A stretch of 64,000 nt of DNA from an uncultured Spirochaetaceae bacterium (GCA_944389975.1 CALXOH010000044.1:33782-97781); one strand, 5' to 3'; shown: positions 33,887-43,002, counted from the first letter of the stretch. Numbers and translations: made by a program. Notes: a model not told the origin generated them from the sequence alone.

Positions 33887-33915
33887 AGGATATTACTGGA
33901 CCAATTAAAAGTCAA
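33887..33915 (-). promoter_or_regulatory. Promoter of the glycosidase-transporter unit
   Basis: Minus strand TTGACT (33910-33915), 17 bp, TATCCT (33887-33892) in an AT-rich gap of 164 bp. No clear terminator for the upstream kinase gene is visible in this gap. Confidence 0.5.
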
Positions 33916-33990
33916 ACGATTTTCATTCTGACTTTTCTCAAGCTATATAAGAAAATACGGAAGAAATATTAAATTTTTCGCCTATTGACT

Positions 33991-34911
33991 TCATATGGAG
34001 AACATAGACAAGCCTCTTTCGATGATGCTTACTTTGAAGATCTTGCCTTCCCCGAGGGCAACCACTTCCCCGTCCGCATGCGAATAGATATCACCCGAAG
34101 AGACCCTGATCACACCCGAGTGCACGTTCTTGATGAGGAAATTCCTCTTGTCATCCACGTGCGTTCCTTTGAGGAACTTCAATACTGCTGATACGAGGGA
34201 AAGCCTCCCAAACGGACGCTTCGTGGCAAGGAAATCGAACATCCCGTCATCTATGCTTGCATTCGGAGCGAGCATGAAGCACGACCCCATCCTCTTTCCC
34301 AAAGTGAACGAGATCTGCTGCGTCTCAAGCTCCACCACATCCCCGTCCAGCTCTATTTCAACTTTGAATGCATGGGGAACATGTACCATCATCTCCAGGA
34401 AGGCAACTACGTAGCTTGCTATCCCGTTCAGATGCTTGTACTCCATCGCACGGAAATTGACCATCGGCTCGAAGCCGTATCCGTTCCCGTTTAGAAAATA
34501 CCTTCCCTTTCCACCGTCCTTCTCAACAAGCCCCACATCAACTTTCCGTGTTTTCCCGGAAAGGATCACATCCAATGCGCCGTACAGCGACCCGGGGATT
34601 CCAAGTGAGAACGCGTAATCGTTTCCCCTTCCTATCGGAACAAGGCCCAATCGTACCTCGCGACCTGAGAACATTATGCCGTTCACAACTTCGTTCAACG
34701 CCCCGTCTCCGCCGGCAACTATTATTGTATCACAACCTTCAGCGATTGCGTCTCTTGTTATTTTCCACGCATCGCCCGGAGCGGAAGTGTACCTCCAGGG
34801 TATATCGATCCCGTGTTCCCTGAAGTAAGATACGATCTTTTCGCCGTCTTCCCTACCCTTTCCCTTTCTGGCGTTGGGGTTGACGATCAGGAAAGCATTG
34901 CCAATGTCCAT
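33991..34911 (-). CDS. Diacylglycerol kinase-like lipid kinase (DagK/YegS family)
   Basis: A 306-residue protein beginning MDIGNAFLIVNPNARKGKG. It has the nucleotide-binding motif TIIVAGGDGALNEVVNGI, LGLVPIGRGNDYAFSLGIP and YFLNGNGYGFEPMV, all of the DAGK catalytic family. It would phosphorylate diacylglycerol or a related lipid at the inner membrane. The frame is open 200 codons further upstream, but that part lies over the divergent dipeptidase gene and is not family-like. No Shine-Dalgarno; TATGCT is 6 nt before the ATG. Confidence 0.88.
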   Translation of the reverse strand: MDIGNAFLIVNPNARKGKGREDGEKIVSYFREHGIDIPWRYTSAPGDAWKITRDAIAEGCDTIIVAGGDGALNEVVNGIMFSGREVRLGLVPIGRGNDYAFSLGIPGSLYGALDVILSGKTRKVDVGLVEKDGGKGRYFLNGNGYGFEPMVNFRAMEYKHLNGIASYVVAFLEMMVHVPHAFKVEIELDGDVVELETQQISFTLGKRMGSCFMLAPNASIDDGMFDFLATKRPFGRLSLVSAVLKFLKGTHVDDKRNFLIKNVHSGVIRVSSGDIYSHADGEVVALGEGKIFKVSIIERGLSMFSI

Positions 34912-34917
34912 ACAAAC

Positions 34918-34923
34918 AGCATA
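34918..34923 (-). promoter_or_regulatory. Leaderless -10 element of the lipid kinase gene
   Basis: Minus strand TATGCT exactly 6 nt before the ATG at 34911, with no ribosome binding site; the -35 is weak. Confidence 0.35.
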
Positions 34924-34987
34924 CAGCCTATATGGAACAAAGAAAACCGAGAAGGTACAATCTAATATGATCACCAGGAGATTTGAT

Positions 34988-36412
34988 ATGTGGTATGACG
35001 ATTTGAAGGAGCAAAAGCTTTGTGCGATATTCAATGAACTTTCCCGGATTCCAAGGGAGAGCGGAAACGAAGAAGGGATAAGGAACTTCCTTCTCTCATG
35101 GTGCAAGGAGCACGGCCTTGAAGCGGAGCGCGATGAGATTGGAAACGTAATAATCCACGTTCCGGCGACAAAAGGGCACGAGAGTGCGCCATCCCTCGCA
35201 TTCCAAGGACACATGGACATGGTATGCGTAAAGCGCCCTGGATCGAAACACGACTTTGGGAAAGACCCGATAGAGATCATAAGGGAAGGGAACATCATCA
35301 GGGCGAAAGACACGACCCTCGGAGGGGACAACGGGATTGCGATAGCGATGATGCTCGACATCTTCACCGATGAAAGCCTCGAACACGGCCCGCTTGAAGG
35401 GATAATAACGATCGAAGAGGAAACCGGACTGAAAGGTGCGTTCAACATCGACAAGGAGAAGGTACGCTCCAGACTGCTTCTGAACCTCGACAGCGAAGAG
35501 GAAGGGATCATCTACATCGGATGCGCAGGCGGCTTGGATATGACGAGTACACACCCTGTCACTTACGTCGATAACCCGTTCGGCCATACTTACGAGCTCT
35601 CGGTCTCGGGCCTTCTCGGAGGGCATAGCGGAGGAGACATACACAAGGAGAGGGGCAATGCGATCAAGATCGCATCGAGGGTCCTCTCATCGTTTGATGA
35701 CGATTATGCAATCTCTTCGTTCTCTGCGGGAACGAAACGGAACGTCATCCCGTCAAGTGCAACCGTGAAAGTTTCGACCGACGGGGATCTTTCGAAGTGT
35801 GTTGACAAAGTGTACGGAGAGGTCGGGAACGAGTTGAAGCACTCCGACGGGAACGTTGTGATTTCCATAAGGGAGATCCAAAACGCGGACAAGGTTGTGA
35901 ATTGCGGTGAAAGCAGGGAGATAATCGAACTGGTTTACGTATCCCCGTACGCAGTGAACCACATGTCAAGCGCGATAAAGGGGATCGTGGAGACATCGAA
36001 CAACATCGCGATAGCCACGCTCGATGAAGAGAAGTTCACTTTGATCAATTCAATCAGAAGCAACATCGGATCGGCAAAGGAAGACCTTGCAAGGAAACTA
36101 GGAATGCTTTATGCAAAGTACGGTTTTGCATCAGTATTCGGCGACGGTTATCCCGAGTGGGAGCCGAACCTCGACTCGAAGTTCCTCAGAATAGTCAAGG
36201 AAGTATTCAAAAAGACATATGGGAAGGATCCCGTAGTAACTGCAATCCACGCAGGACTCGAGTGCGGAATACTCAACAAGAGGATAGAAGGCATGGATTC
36301 CATTTCGATCGGGCCGAACCTGTTCGACGTCCATTCGGTGGATGAACACATCGAGATAGACTCACTGGAAAGAACGATCGCGTTCGTCAGGAACATCGTG
36401 AAAAGTTTATGA
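34988..36412 (+). CDS. pepD: Aminoacyl-histidine dipeptidase (PepD, M20 family)
   Basis: A 474-residue metallopeptidase. The M20 motifs are AFQGHMDMVCVKR (zinc His-x-Asp), LGGDNGIAIAM (bridging Asp), TIEEETGLKGA (catalytic Glu) and LLNLDSEEEG. LLGGHSGGDIHKERGNA is the typical lid motif. PepD splits a range of dipeptides in the cytosol. The ATG at 34988 is chosen because AGGAG lies 8 nt before it; the ATG at 34967, just after a TACAAT, is an alternative leaderless start. Confidence 0.93.
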   Translation: MWYDDLKEQKLCAIFNELSRIPRESGNEEGIRNFLLSWCKEHGLEAERDEIGNVIIHVPATKGHESAPSLAFQGHMDMVCVKRPGSKHDFGKDPIEIIREGNIIRAKDTTLGGDNGIAIAMMLDIFTDESLEHGPLEGIITIEEETGLKGAFNIDKEKVRSRLLLNLDSEEEGIIYIGCAGGLDMTSTHPVTYVDNPFGHTYELSVSGLLGGHSGGDIHKERGNAIKIASRVLSSFDDDYAISSFSAGTKRNVIPSSATVKVSTDGDLSKCVDKVYGEVGNELKHSDGNVVISIREIQNADKVVNCGESREIIELVYVSPYAVNHMSSAIKGIVETSNNIAIATLDEEKFTLINSIRSNIGSAKEDLARKLGMLYAKYGFASVFGDGYPEWEPNLDSKFLRIVKEVFKKTYGKDPVVTAIHAGLECGILNKRIEGMDSISIGPNLFDVHSVDEHIEIDSLERTIAFVRNIVKSL

Positions 36413-36870
36413 TTGGACGGATACTCAAACTCACGCTCTTCAATCCGCTCGGATACAAGAGCGTCGGGATGGATTTCAATTCGATGTTGAAAAAGTGCCT
36501 GCTCTCTCCGACTGGAAGCGAATGCTCGATCCAATATGATTTCAGCTTCTCCGACGAGGGGATAAACCTCAAGTACGTGAAGTCGGGTTTCAAGACTCCG
36601 CCCAGCGAGGAAGAGAAAAAGACGATAGAGAGAGGGGATGTGCCGATGAGGAGGGAAGATGAGGATTTCTTCATCCCGGAAGGCACGTACCTTTTCGAGC
36701 AATATCCGGACATAGTTGAGGAAGCGATGCTCGGAACAAGCCTTTTGCAGATCCTTTCCATAAAAGGAGGGGAAGGGACTGTATATGTGCGCATTCTGAA
36801 GGAGAACACGCTTGAATGCGTCATGCAGGCACTAAGGCCATTCAATGGAGAAAAGAAAAATGAAAGTTGA
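36409..36870 (+). CDS. Conserved-looking protein of unknown function
   Basis: A 153-residue soluble, mildly acidic protein whose start overlaps the pepD stop (ATGA). Its 3' end overlaps the TraB-family gene. I recognise no domain. Gene coupling and uniform codon use say it is real. Features: N-terminal beta-like segment ILKLTLFNPLG, a charged middle (PPSEEEKKTIERGDVPMRRE) and FIPEGTYLFEQYPD. Confidence 0.6.
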   Translation: MIGRILKLTLFNPLGYKSVGMDFNSMLKKCLLSPTGSECSIQYDFSFSDEGINLKYVKSGFKTPPSEEEKKTIERGDVPMRREDEDFFIPEGTYLFEQYPDIVEEAMLGTSLLQILSIKGGEGTVYVRILKENTLECVMQALRPFNGEKKNES

Positions 36871-38050
36871 GAGAATCAGCGACACACTACACGTCATAAC
36901 GTTCTCGAACGGATGCGTCCTTACACTCGTGGGAACAGCGCACGTATCCGCGGGAAGCGTGGATCTTGTGAAAGATACGATAGAGAAAACAAATCCCGAC
37001 AGGATCTGCATCGAACTTGACGCGACAAGGTTGAGATCGAAAGAGGACAAGAAGAACTGGGAGAGCATGGACATAGGAAAGGTCCTCAAGGAGGGGAAGG
37101 GATTCTTCCTTCTCGCAAACACGGCCCTTGCATCGTTTCAAAAGCGGATGGGGGGCGAAACGGGTGTAAAGCCCGGGGAAGAGATATTGAGCGCTGCACG
37201 GATTGCAAGCGAGAAAAACATCCCCCTTACGCTTGCAGACAGGGAGATACAGACAACGTTCCGCCGCGCATGGGCGAAATCTGGGCTTTGGAACAAAGTG
37301 AAGCTTCTTGCAACACTCGTATCCGCTGCATTCTCGAATGAAAGCCTCTCTGAGGAGGAGCTTGAGGCACTCAAGAAAGAGGACAGCCTCGAGTCGATGA
37401 TGAACGAGATGGCAAAGGAACTTCCGACTGTAAAGGAAGTGTTGATCGACGAGAGGGACAGGTACATCGCGACCAAGATCTATCAAGCGGAAGGATGCAA
37501 CAAGGTTGCAATAATTGGCGCAGGCCACACGAAAGGAATAATAAACACCCTTGAAAAGCTCGAGAAAGGGGAAATCGAGAGCGACGTATCGAAGCTCGAT
37601 GAGATTCCCAAAGGAAAGTCCTGGGGAAAACTGTTTTCATTCCTCATTCCGGCGCTGATCATCCTCATAGTAGTCGTTTCCGTATTGCTCTCCGGATGGG
37701 AGCAGGGATTACGCGCATTCCTTATGTGGATTGCAGCGTGCTCTTCGATGACGCTACTTGCATCGCTTGTTTCACTCGCTCATCCGTTGAACATGCTCTT
37801 ATGCGCAATTACAGCGCCTTTCTTCACCCTCAATCCGGTACTGGGTGTAGGCATGCTCGGAGGATGGCTTGAAGCGAAATTCAGAAAACCAAGGGTCAGG
37901 GATTTCGAGAACATGTCTGGCGAAGCGATGACGATCAAAGGATGGTACAAGAACAAGATCCTTCATGCACTTCTTGTGTTTCTTGCAACGAGCATCGGAA
38001 GCATGCTCGGTACCTTCATAGTGTTTCCAGTGCTGCTCTCAATCATCTAA
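36860..38050 (+). CDS. TraB/PrgY-family membrane protein
   Basis: A 396-residue protein with the TraB hallmark VGTAHVSAGSVDLV near the N-terminus, ICIELDATR, the second motif IIGAGHTKGI, and about four membrane segments in the last third. PrgY in Enterococcus limits pheromone activity, and eukaryotic TRABD proteins are metalloproteases; the role here is unknown. The ATG at 36860 is preferred because GGAG lies 9 nt upstream; 36845 is possible. It runs convergent to radA with a 2-bp gap. Confidence 0.82.
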   Translation: MKVERISDTLHVITFSNGCVLTLVGTAHVSAGSVDLVKDTIEKTNPDRICIELDATRLRSKEDKKNWESMDIGKVLKEGKGFFLLANTALASFQKRMGGETGVKPGEEILSAARIASEKNIPLTLADREIQTTFRRAWAKSGLWNKVKLLATLVSAAFSNESLSEEELEALKKEDSLESMMNEMAKELPTVKEVLIDERDRYIATKIYQAEGCNKVAIIGAGHTKGIINTLEKLEKGEIESDVSKLDEIPKGKSWGKLFSFLIPALIILIVVVSVLLSGWEQGLRAFLMWIAACSSMTLLASLVSLAHPLNMLLCAITAPFFTLNPVLGVGMLGGWLEAKFRKPRVRDFENMSGEAMTIKGWYKNKILHALLVFLATSIGSMLGTFIVFPVLLSII

Positions 38051-38052
38051 CT

Positions 38053-39408
38053 TCAAAGAAGAAACGCTGTCTTGAGTGCAGTCTTGATGTTCTTCACACC
38101 CACTATGTCACGTGACTTCAGAATGCCCTTTCCGTAGGGGCATAGGACTTTTTCAAGCCCTGTTTCCCTGGCAGCTTTCGCTTTTCTCTCGAAAAACGGC
38201 ACCTGGCAGACCTCCCCTGCAAGGGAAAGTTCCCCGAACGACGCCAAATCCCTCGGGATGCTTTTATTCTCCTTCGAGCTGTAGAGTGCAAGCGCAAGGG
38301 GCAGTTCGATCGACACATCACGTATCTTCAAACCTCCCCTGACGTTTACATATATGTCGTAATCACTCAGTTTTATAGCTGCATGGCGTTCCAATATCGC
38401 AGCTACGCGCATTACCCGTTGCACTTCGACTTTATCGGAATATATCCTCTGCAGTCCGCTTTTTGCAGGTACGACCAATGCCTGCAACTCGACGATGAAA
38501 GTGCGGCTTCCCTCCACAACAGGCGTGAATGCTATACCCGGTGGAATCTCCCCATCCTCACGGGATGAGAGGAATATCCCGCCCGTGTCCTTCACACCCG
38601 CCAGTCCGGATGACGACATTTCGAAAAGCCCGATCTCATCAACCGAACCGAATCTGTTCTTGACTGCACGCAGGAGCCTCAGGCCGCCGTCTGCATTCTC
38701 GAAGTAGAGGACGGTATCGACCATGTGTTCTATTATCTTCGGCCCCGCGATGAAGCCATCCTTGGTTATGTGTCCGATGAAAAATACGGCACACCCGATC
38801 TTCTTTGCCAGTAGTGAAAGCGATAGCGTTGCAGTCCTTATCTGATTCGGACTTCCCGCAGGGGACTGGATCTCATCGCTGGTAAGCGTCTGTATCGAAT
38901 CGATTATCATGACTTTCGGAGAAAGTTTGGAAATTATATCCTTCAGCCTCTCAAGCCGTGTCTCACAGGAGATGTTTATCTTATCCAGCCTGATGCCCAG
39001 ACGCTCTCCCCTGAGCCTTATCTGCCCGGGAGACTCTTCTCCCGAGACGTAAAGCACAGGGGGGACCTCGACCGATAGATTTGAAAGCACTTCAAGCATC
39101 AGCGTGGATTTGCCTATCCCCGGATCGCCCCCGACAAGTACGGACGAAGGGATCATCACTCCGCTTCCAAGCACCCTGTCCAGTTCATCGAATCCGGAAG
39201 ACACGAAGAGATCATCGTCTTTCACTGCATCGGACAAAAGGCGTACCTGGTCATCCATGACAGGCTGCCTTTTCTCCTCCTTTCCCTCAACTTTCTCCTC
39301 ATTGAAGGTATTCCAACCGCCGCACTCGGGGCAGCGTCCGATCCATTTGCTCTCCACATGCCCGCATTCAGAGCAGACGTATACGATCTCTTTCTCTTTC
39401 CTTGCCAT
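38053..39408 (-). CDS. radA: DNA repair protein RadA/Sms
   Basis: A 451-residue protein. The zinc finger CSECGHVESKWIGRCPEC is followed by Walker A VGGDPGIGKSTLML, the RadA-specific KNRFGS motif (VKNRFGSVDEIGLFEM) and a C-terminal Lon-like domain (YDIYVNVRGGLKI). RadA is a branch-migration helicase in recombination. Its ATG overlaps the immunophilin stop by 1 bp; last gene of the parA-parB operon. Confidence 0.96.
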   Translation of the reverse strand: MARKEKEIVYVCSECGHVESKWIGRCPECGGWNTFNEEKVEGKEEKRQPVMDDQVRLLSDAVKDDDLFVSSGFDELDRVLGSGVMIPSSVLVGGDPGIGKSTLMLEVLSNLSVEVPPVLYVSGEESPGQIRLRGERLGIRLDKINISCETRLERLKDIISKLSPKVMIIDSIQTLTSDEIQSPAGSPNQIRTATLSLSLLAKKIGCAVFFIGHITKDGFIAGPKIIEHMVDTVLYFENADGGLRLLRAVKNRFGSVDEIGLFEMSSSGLAGVKDTGGIFLSSREDGEIPPGIAFTPVVEGSRTFIVELQALVVPAKSGLQRIYSDKVEVQRVMRVAAILERHAAIKLSDYDIYVNVRGGLKIRDVSIELPLALALYSSKENKSIPRDLASFGELSLAGEVCQVPFFERKAKAARETGLEKVLCPYGKGILKSRDIVGVKNIKTALKTAFLL

Positions 39409-40358
39409 CAGAAATCCAGAAGTTCAACTTCAAATACGAGGTATGAGTTCGGAGGGATCACTCCCGGATACCCGTACTCTCCGTACCCGAGCTCGGGAGG
39501 GATGATCAAGGTTCTCTTTTCGCCTTTTGTCATGCTCTCCAAAGCCTCGTTCCACCCTTCGATGACCTCTCCGATCCTGAACGTCGCCGGTTCGTTCCGT
39601 GCGATCGATGAATCGAATACTATTCCGTTCAAAAGGTACCCGAGGTAGTGCACCGTAACAGAGTCCCCGTACTTCGGGCTCTCCTTCCCGTCCCCTTTCT
39701 TATCGACAACGTACATAAGGCCCGTATCCGTTGTGATTGCACCGGGGTATCTGTTCTTGATCTCCCTCAATACCTTCTCGCGCTCTTTTTTCTTCTTTTC
39801 CTCTTCCTTCTTCTCCACTGCAAGAACGTAGTTGCTGAAAGCCTCTCCTGACGTGTCAAATGCGTTTGCATCCTCTCCGACCCGGATTATGCTGACTTTC
39901 CTTATCCTGTCGCCCTGCTCGATTCTATTGACTACATCCTGCCCATCGACTACATGTCCGAACACAGTGTGCTTGCCGTCAAGCCACGGTGTTGCGACAT
40001 GGGTTATGAAGAACTGGCTTCCATTCGTTCCAGGCCCTGCATTCGCCATGGATAGAATTCCCGGCCCTGAATGCTTTAAATCCGGATCAAACTCATCTGG
40101 GAACCTGTAGCCCGGACCGCCCGTGCCATCCCCCTTCGGACAACCACCCTGGATCATGAAATCCTTGATCACCCTGTGGAAGTTCAATCCATCATAGAAA
40201 GGCACCCCTTTCTCATCCATGTTGAGTTCGCCCTCGGCCAAGCCGACGAAATTGCAAACCGTCATCGGGCATTTCTTATATTCCAATTCGATTAGAATCC
40301 CTCCCTTGTCTGTGTCGACAAGGGCATAAAGACCTTCTTTGAGATTGTTAGCATCCAT
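39408..40358 (-). CDS. Cyclophilin-FKBP fusion peptidyl-prolyl isomerase
   Basis: A 316-residue dual immunophilin. Residues ~10-170 are cyclophilin ([19 protein letters not shown], then [25 protein letters not shown]). A Lys/Glu-rich coiled linker follows (~185-210). Residues ~225-316 are FKBP ([18 protein letters not shown], then [33 protein letters not shown]). No signal peptide, so it is cytosolic. Fusions of this order (CFBP type) are reported from spirochaetes. The start at 40358 follows AGGTGG. It lies between parB and radA in one operon. Confidence 0.93.
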   Translation of the reverse strand: MDANNLKEGLYALVDTDKGGILIELEYKKCPMTVCNFVGLAEGELNMDEKGVPFYDGLNFHRVIKDFMIQGGCPKGDGTGGPGYRFPDEFDPDLKHSGPGILSMANAGPGTNGSQFFITHVATPWLDGKHTVFGHVVDGQDVVNRIEQGDRIRKVSIIRVGEDANAFDTSGEAFSNYVLAVEKKEEEKKKKEREKVLREIKNRYPGAITTDTGLMYVVDKKGDGKESPKYGDSVTVHYLGYLLNGIVFDSSIARNEPATFRIGEVIEGWNEALESMTKGEKRTLIIPPELGYGEYGYPGVIPPNSYLVFEVELLDF

Positions 40359-40368
40359 AATCCACCTT

Positions 40369-41358
40369 CTACTCTTCAAATAGCTCTTCTCCGTCAGAAA
40401 GCGCTGAGTAAATCCTCTCAAGTTCCTTCTGCGATCTGAACTTTATCTCTATCCTTCCTTTCTCCAAGGAACCTTTCAATTCTATGTGGGCACCGATGGC
40501 GCTTGAGAACTTGGATTCGACGAGAAACACGTCATCCTCCTTCTCCTTCCCCCTCTTTGATACAACCTTGTGTCCCTTGTTGTACTCCGAAGCAAGCTCC
40601 TCTGCTTCCCTCACAGTGAGGTTCTTCTCCACTATCTTGTTCCTCAAAAGCTCCTGATCGGAAGGATTCTTCAAAGACAATATCGCACGGGCATGCCCGG
40701 GGGAGAGCAGGCCGCTTATAACGTCATCCTTCAAGTTGTCAGAGAGCGAAAGGAGGCGCAATGTGTTTGCAACGAGCGATCTGGATTTCCCCAGCTTCGA
40801 GGCAAGCTCTTCCTGAGTGCACCTGCTTTTCACCATCAAATCCTGATAAGCAAACGCCTCCTCGATCGGATTCAAATCACTTCTCTGGATATTCTCGATC
40901 AAAGCAACTTCCATCCGCGAAACCTCATCCATGCTCCTGACTATCGCGGGAACGCTTTGAAGCCCTGCAAGAGCGGCCGCCCTGAATCTTCTCTCTCCCG
41001 CTATTATCGAGTACTTCCCGGGAGCGTATTCCATTAGAATCAAGGGCTGTATTATCCCTTTGCTTTTGATGCTGTCGGCAAGGCTTTCCAACGCTTCCTC
41101 ATCAAAGCTCTTCCTCGGCTGGTTCGGATTCGGCTTGATATCCGAAAGTTTGACTTCGACGACGCTTTCTGTTTTCTTTATTTCCTCAACCCGGGGAATG
41201 ATCTTTTCCGCCGGTTTTTCTACGACGACAGGTTCCTTTGGCTTTTCCTCTTTCTCTCCGATCGTCTTTGTAACTACGTTTTCTATCTGGGCATCGTAAT
41301 CGAAACCGGTAAGGAGCGATCCCATACCTTTTCCAAGCCCATGCCTTTTGTCATGCAC
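40369..41358 (-). CDS. parB: Chromosome partitioning protein ParB
   Basis: A 329-residue protein. The N-terminus [13 protein letters not shown] matches the ParA-activating segment. The ParB/Srx domain with the CTP-binding motif is [16 protein letters not shown], with [15 protein letters not shown] also present. The helix-turn-helix is [23 protein letters not shown]. It loads at parS; three such sites lie 1.2-1.6 kb away. GTG at 41358, overlapping the parA stop, is chosen as start after GAGG. Confidence 0.95.
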   Translation of the reverse strand: MHDKRHGLGKGMGSLLTGFDYDAQIENVVTKTIGEKEEKPKEPVVVEKPAEKIIPRVEEIKKTESVVEVKLSDIKPNPNQPRKSFDEEALESLADSIKSKGIIQPLILMEYAPGKYSIIAGERRFRAAALAGLQSVPAIVRSMDEVSRMEVALIENIQRSDLNPIEEAFAYQDLMVKSRCTQEELASKLGKSRSLVANTLRLLSLSDNLKDDVISGLLSPGHARAILSLKNPSDQELLRNKIVEKNLTVREAEELASEYNKGHKVVSKRGKEKEDDVFLVESKFSSAIGAHIELKGSLEKGRIEIKFRSQKELERIYSALSDGEELFEE

Positions 41359-42112
41359 GATCCTCAACCTCCTTTGCAAGCTGCAAGTAGGCCTTCGCCC
41401 CTGCATTCGACCTGTCGTAGTAATTTATCGGCATTCCATGGCTCGGAGCTTCAGCAAGGCGCACCGAGCGTGGAATTATCGTTTTGAAGACCAGATCGGA
41501 AAAATATCCCGAGACATCATCCACCACATCTTGGTTCAATAATCCACGTTTGCTATACATGGTAAAGAGAATACCCATCACCTTCAAATCGGGATTGAGA
41601 GACCTGTGCACATTGCTTATCGTTCTCATCAGAAGGTTCAAACCTTCCATTGCTAGGTATTCGCACTGCAGCGGTATGATCACGTATTCACCCCAAGCAA
41701 GCGCGTTCATCGTCTCCAAGCCCAATGAAGGGGGACAGTCGAGAAGAATATAGTCATACGAATCACCAAGCGATTCCAAGGCCTTTTTCAAATAGAACTC
41801 CCTGTCGCTCTCGTTGACCAGTTCAACGGCAAGCCCGGCAGTATCGACAGAACCGGGGATCAGATGAAGGTTTTTGAACACCGTTTTCTGTACAGCTTCC
41901 TCAGCTTTGCACTTACCTACCACTACCTGGTATATGTTCGGCTTCCTTCCATCCCCGGAAACAGCGCCTGTAAGGTTTGTCTGGGCATCGAAATCAACCA
42001 AAAGCACACTATGACCCATATCTGCCAGACATGAGCCTAGATTCACACATGTGGTGGTCTTGCCAACCCCACCTTTTTGATTGAAAAAGATAATCTTCTG
42101 TGCACGTGACAT
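41351..42112 (-). CDS. parA: Chromosome partitioning ATPase ParA (Soj)
   Basis: A 253-residue ATPase beginning MSRAQKIIFFNQKGGVGKTT (deviant Walker A, KGGVGKTT), with LLVDFDAQTNLTG and YILLDCPPSLG. With ParB it segregates the origin region. The ATG has TATAGT 6 nt upstream; the only Shine-Dalgarno-like bases (GGAG) lie inside that 6-nt gap. Confidence 0.97.
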   Translation of the reverse strand: MSRAQKIIFFNQKGGVGKTTTCVNLGSCLADMGHSVLLVDFDAQTNLTGAVSGDGRKPNIYQVVVGKCKAEEAVQKTVFKNLHLIPGSVDTAGLAVELVNESDREFYLKKALESLGDSYDYILLDCPPSLGLETMNALAWGEYVIIPLQCEYLAMEGLNLLMRTISNVHRSLNPDLKVMGILFTMYSKRGLLNQDVVDDVSGYFSDLVFKTIIPRSVRLAEAPSHGMPINYYDRSNAGAKAYLQLAKEVEDRA

Positions 42113-42118
42113 ACTCCA

Positions 42119-42147
42119 ACTATAAAAGTTTGATTTTCAATTGTCAT
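42119..42147 (-). promoter_or_regulatory. parA operon promoter, leaderless type
   Basis: Minus strand ATGACA (42142-42147), 17 bp, TATAGT (42119-42124), then 6 nt to the ATG at 42112. Confidence 0.5.
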
Positions 42148-42222
42148 CTAGAAAAGAATGGAAAATACTCCTTATTGCCCGATATTGTAGTTTTTGAGAT
42201 AATCAAGTTAATTAATAGAAAG

Positions 42223-42236
42223 GCTTACATGTAAGC
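42223..42236 (+). promoter_or_regulatory. 14-bp palindrome at the nfuA start of transcription
   Basis: GCTTACATGTAAGC is a perfect palindrome just upstream of GGAGG and the nfuA ATG. A possible promoter (TTGAGA, 16 bp, TAGAAA at 42216-42221) would place the palindrome over the start site, a repressor position. Confidence 0.4.
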
Positions 42237-42246
42237 GGAGGTTACA

Positions 42247-42471
42247 ATGGAAGAGAAAGTAAAGGAAGCAATAAACGCAATCAGGCCGGCATTGCAAAAT
42301 GACGGTGGAGATATTGAGTTCGTAAGACTCGATGGAAAAGACGTATACGTAAAGCTCGTAGGAGCATGTGCAGGCTGCCCGATGAGTCAGCTCACGCTCT
42401 CAAATGGCGTACAGAGGTATCTAAGGGAAGCTGTAGACAAAGACCTCACAGTCATCAATGCAACTTTCTAA
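42247..42471 (+). CDS. NifU-like C-terminal domain Fe-S scaffold protein
   Basis: A 74-residue stand-alone Nfu domain. NDGGDIEFVRLDG and the cluster ligands in GACAGCPMSQLTL (CxxC) are conserved. It carries or delivers [4Fe-4S] clusters in the cytosol. GGAGG precedes the ATG. A single-gene unit with its own terminator. Confidence 0.95.
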   Translation: MEEKVKEAINAIRPALQNDGGDIEFVRLDGKDVYVKLVGACAGCPMSQLTLSNGVQRYLREAVDKDLTVINATF

Positions 42472-42489
42472 TAGAATTATTTATGATAG

Positions 42490-42510
42490 GCCCCGCATCG
42501 GGGCATTTTT
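42490..42510 (+). terminator. nfuA terminator
   Basis: Stem GCCCCG/CGGGGC with a 3-nt loop (42490-42504) followed by ATTTTTATT. Confidence 0.85.
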
Positions 42511-42598
42511 ATTATCCAAACCAAATCCATAAAACATCAAGAAAATCTGATAAATACAAAGTATGCAAATGACAATCAAACAATAGAGCGCATATCTT

Positions 42599-42614
42599 TG
42601 TTTCACGTGAAACT
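42599..42614. promoter_or_regulatory. parS: parS site 1
   Basis: TGTTTCACGTGAAACT matches the ParB-binding consensus (TGTTTCACGTGAAACA) at 15 of 16 positions. Confidence 0.93.
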
Positions 42615-42846
42615 TTTTGTTGTATATTATTTATTTTAGATATTTAAAATAATTTATTATAACAGTTTCCTATTTCAATTTATATTTCAACTTGAAGTTA
42701 TCTATCAACTTATATTTCCAACGACATTTGGATAAAAGAATCAAGCTTATTATTAATCTGATCTACAAAATCCTTTGGAAATATTTTTGCAATTCCAAAA
42801 TGGGTAATAATCAAATTTTAAGTGAATTGTTAGAAATTATTAAAAT

Positions 42847-42862
42847 TGTTTCACGTGAAACA
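42847..42862. promoter_or_regulatory. parS: parS site 2
   Basis: Perfect TGTTTCACGTGAAACA. Confidence 0.97.
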
Positions 42863-42986
42863 TTATTATATTAAATCAGTAATATGTATTAATTATACAT
42901 CCAAGTTTTGTATATTAAATATTATTTATTTGAATTTAAGCTTCTTCAATTAATATTCTCGATAACATTTCTTTTTACATCTCATT

Positions 42987-43002
42987 TGTTTCACGTGAAA
43001 CA
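42987..43002. promoter_or_regulatory. parS: parS site 3
   Basis: Perfect TGTTTCACGTGAAACA. Confidence 0.97.

Noticed and set aside
34912..35511. 200-codon N-terminal extension of the lipid kinase
   Set aside because: It lies over the divergent pepD gene, is Ser/Pro-rich nonsense-like, and the family N-terminus begins at 34911.
42692..42874. 60-codon open frame in the parS gap
   Set aside because: Very AT-rich (Ile/Lys/Leu-rich), no start signal, and it runs through a parS site.
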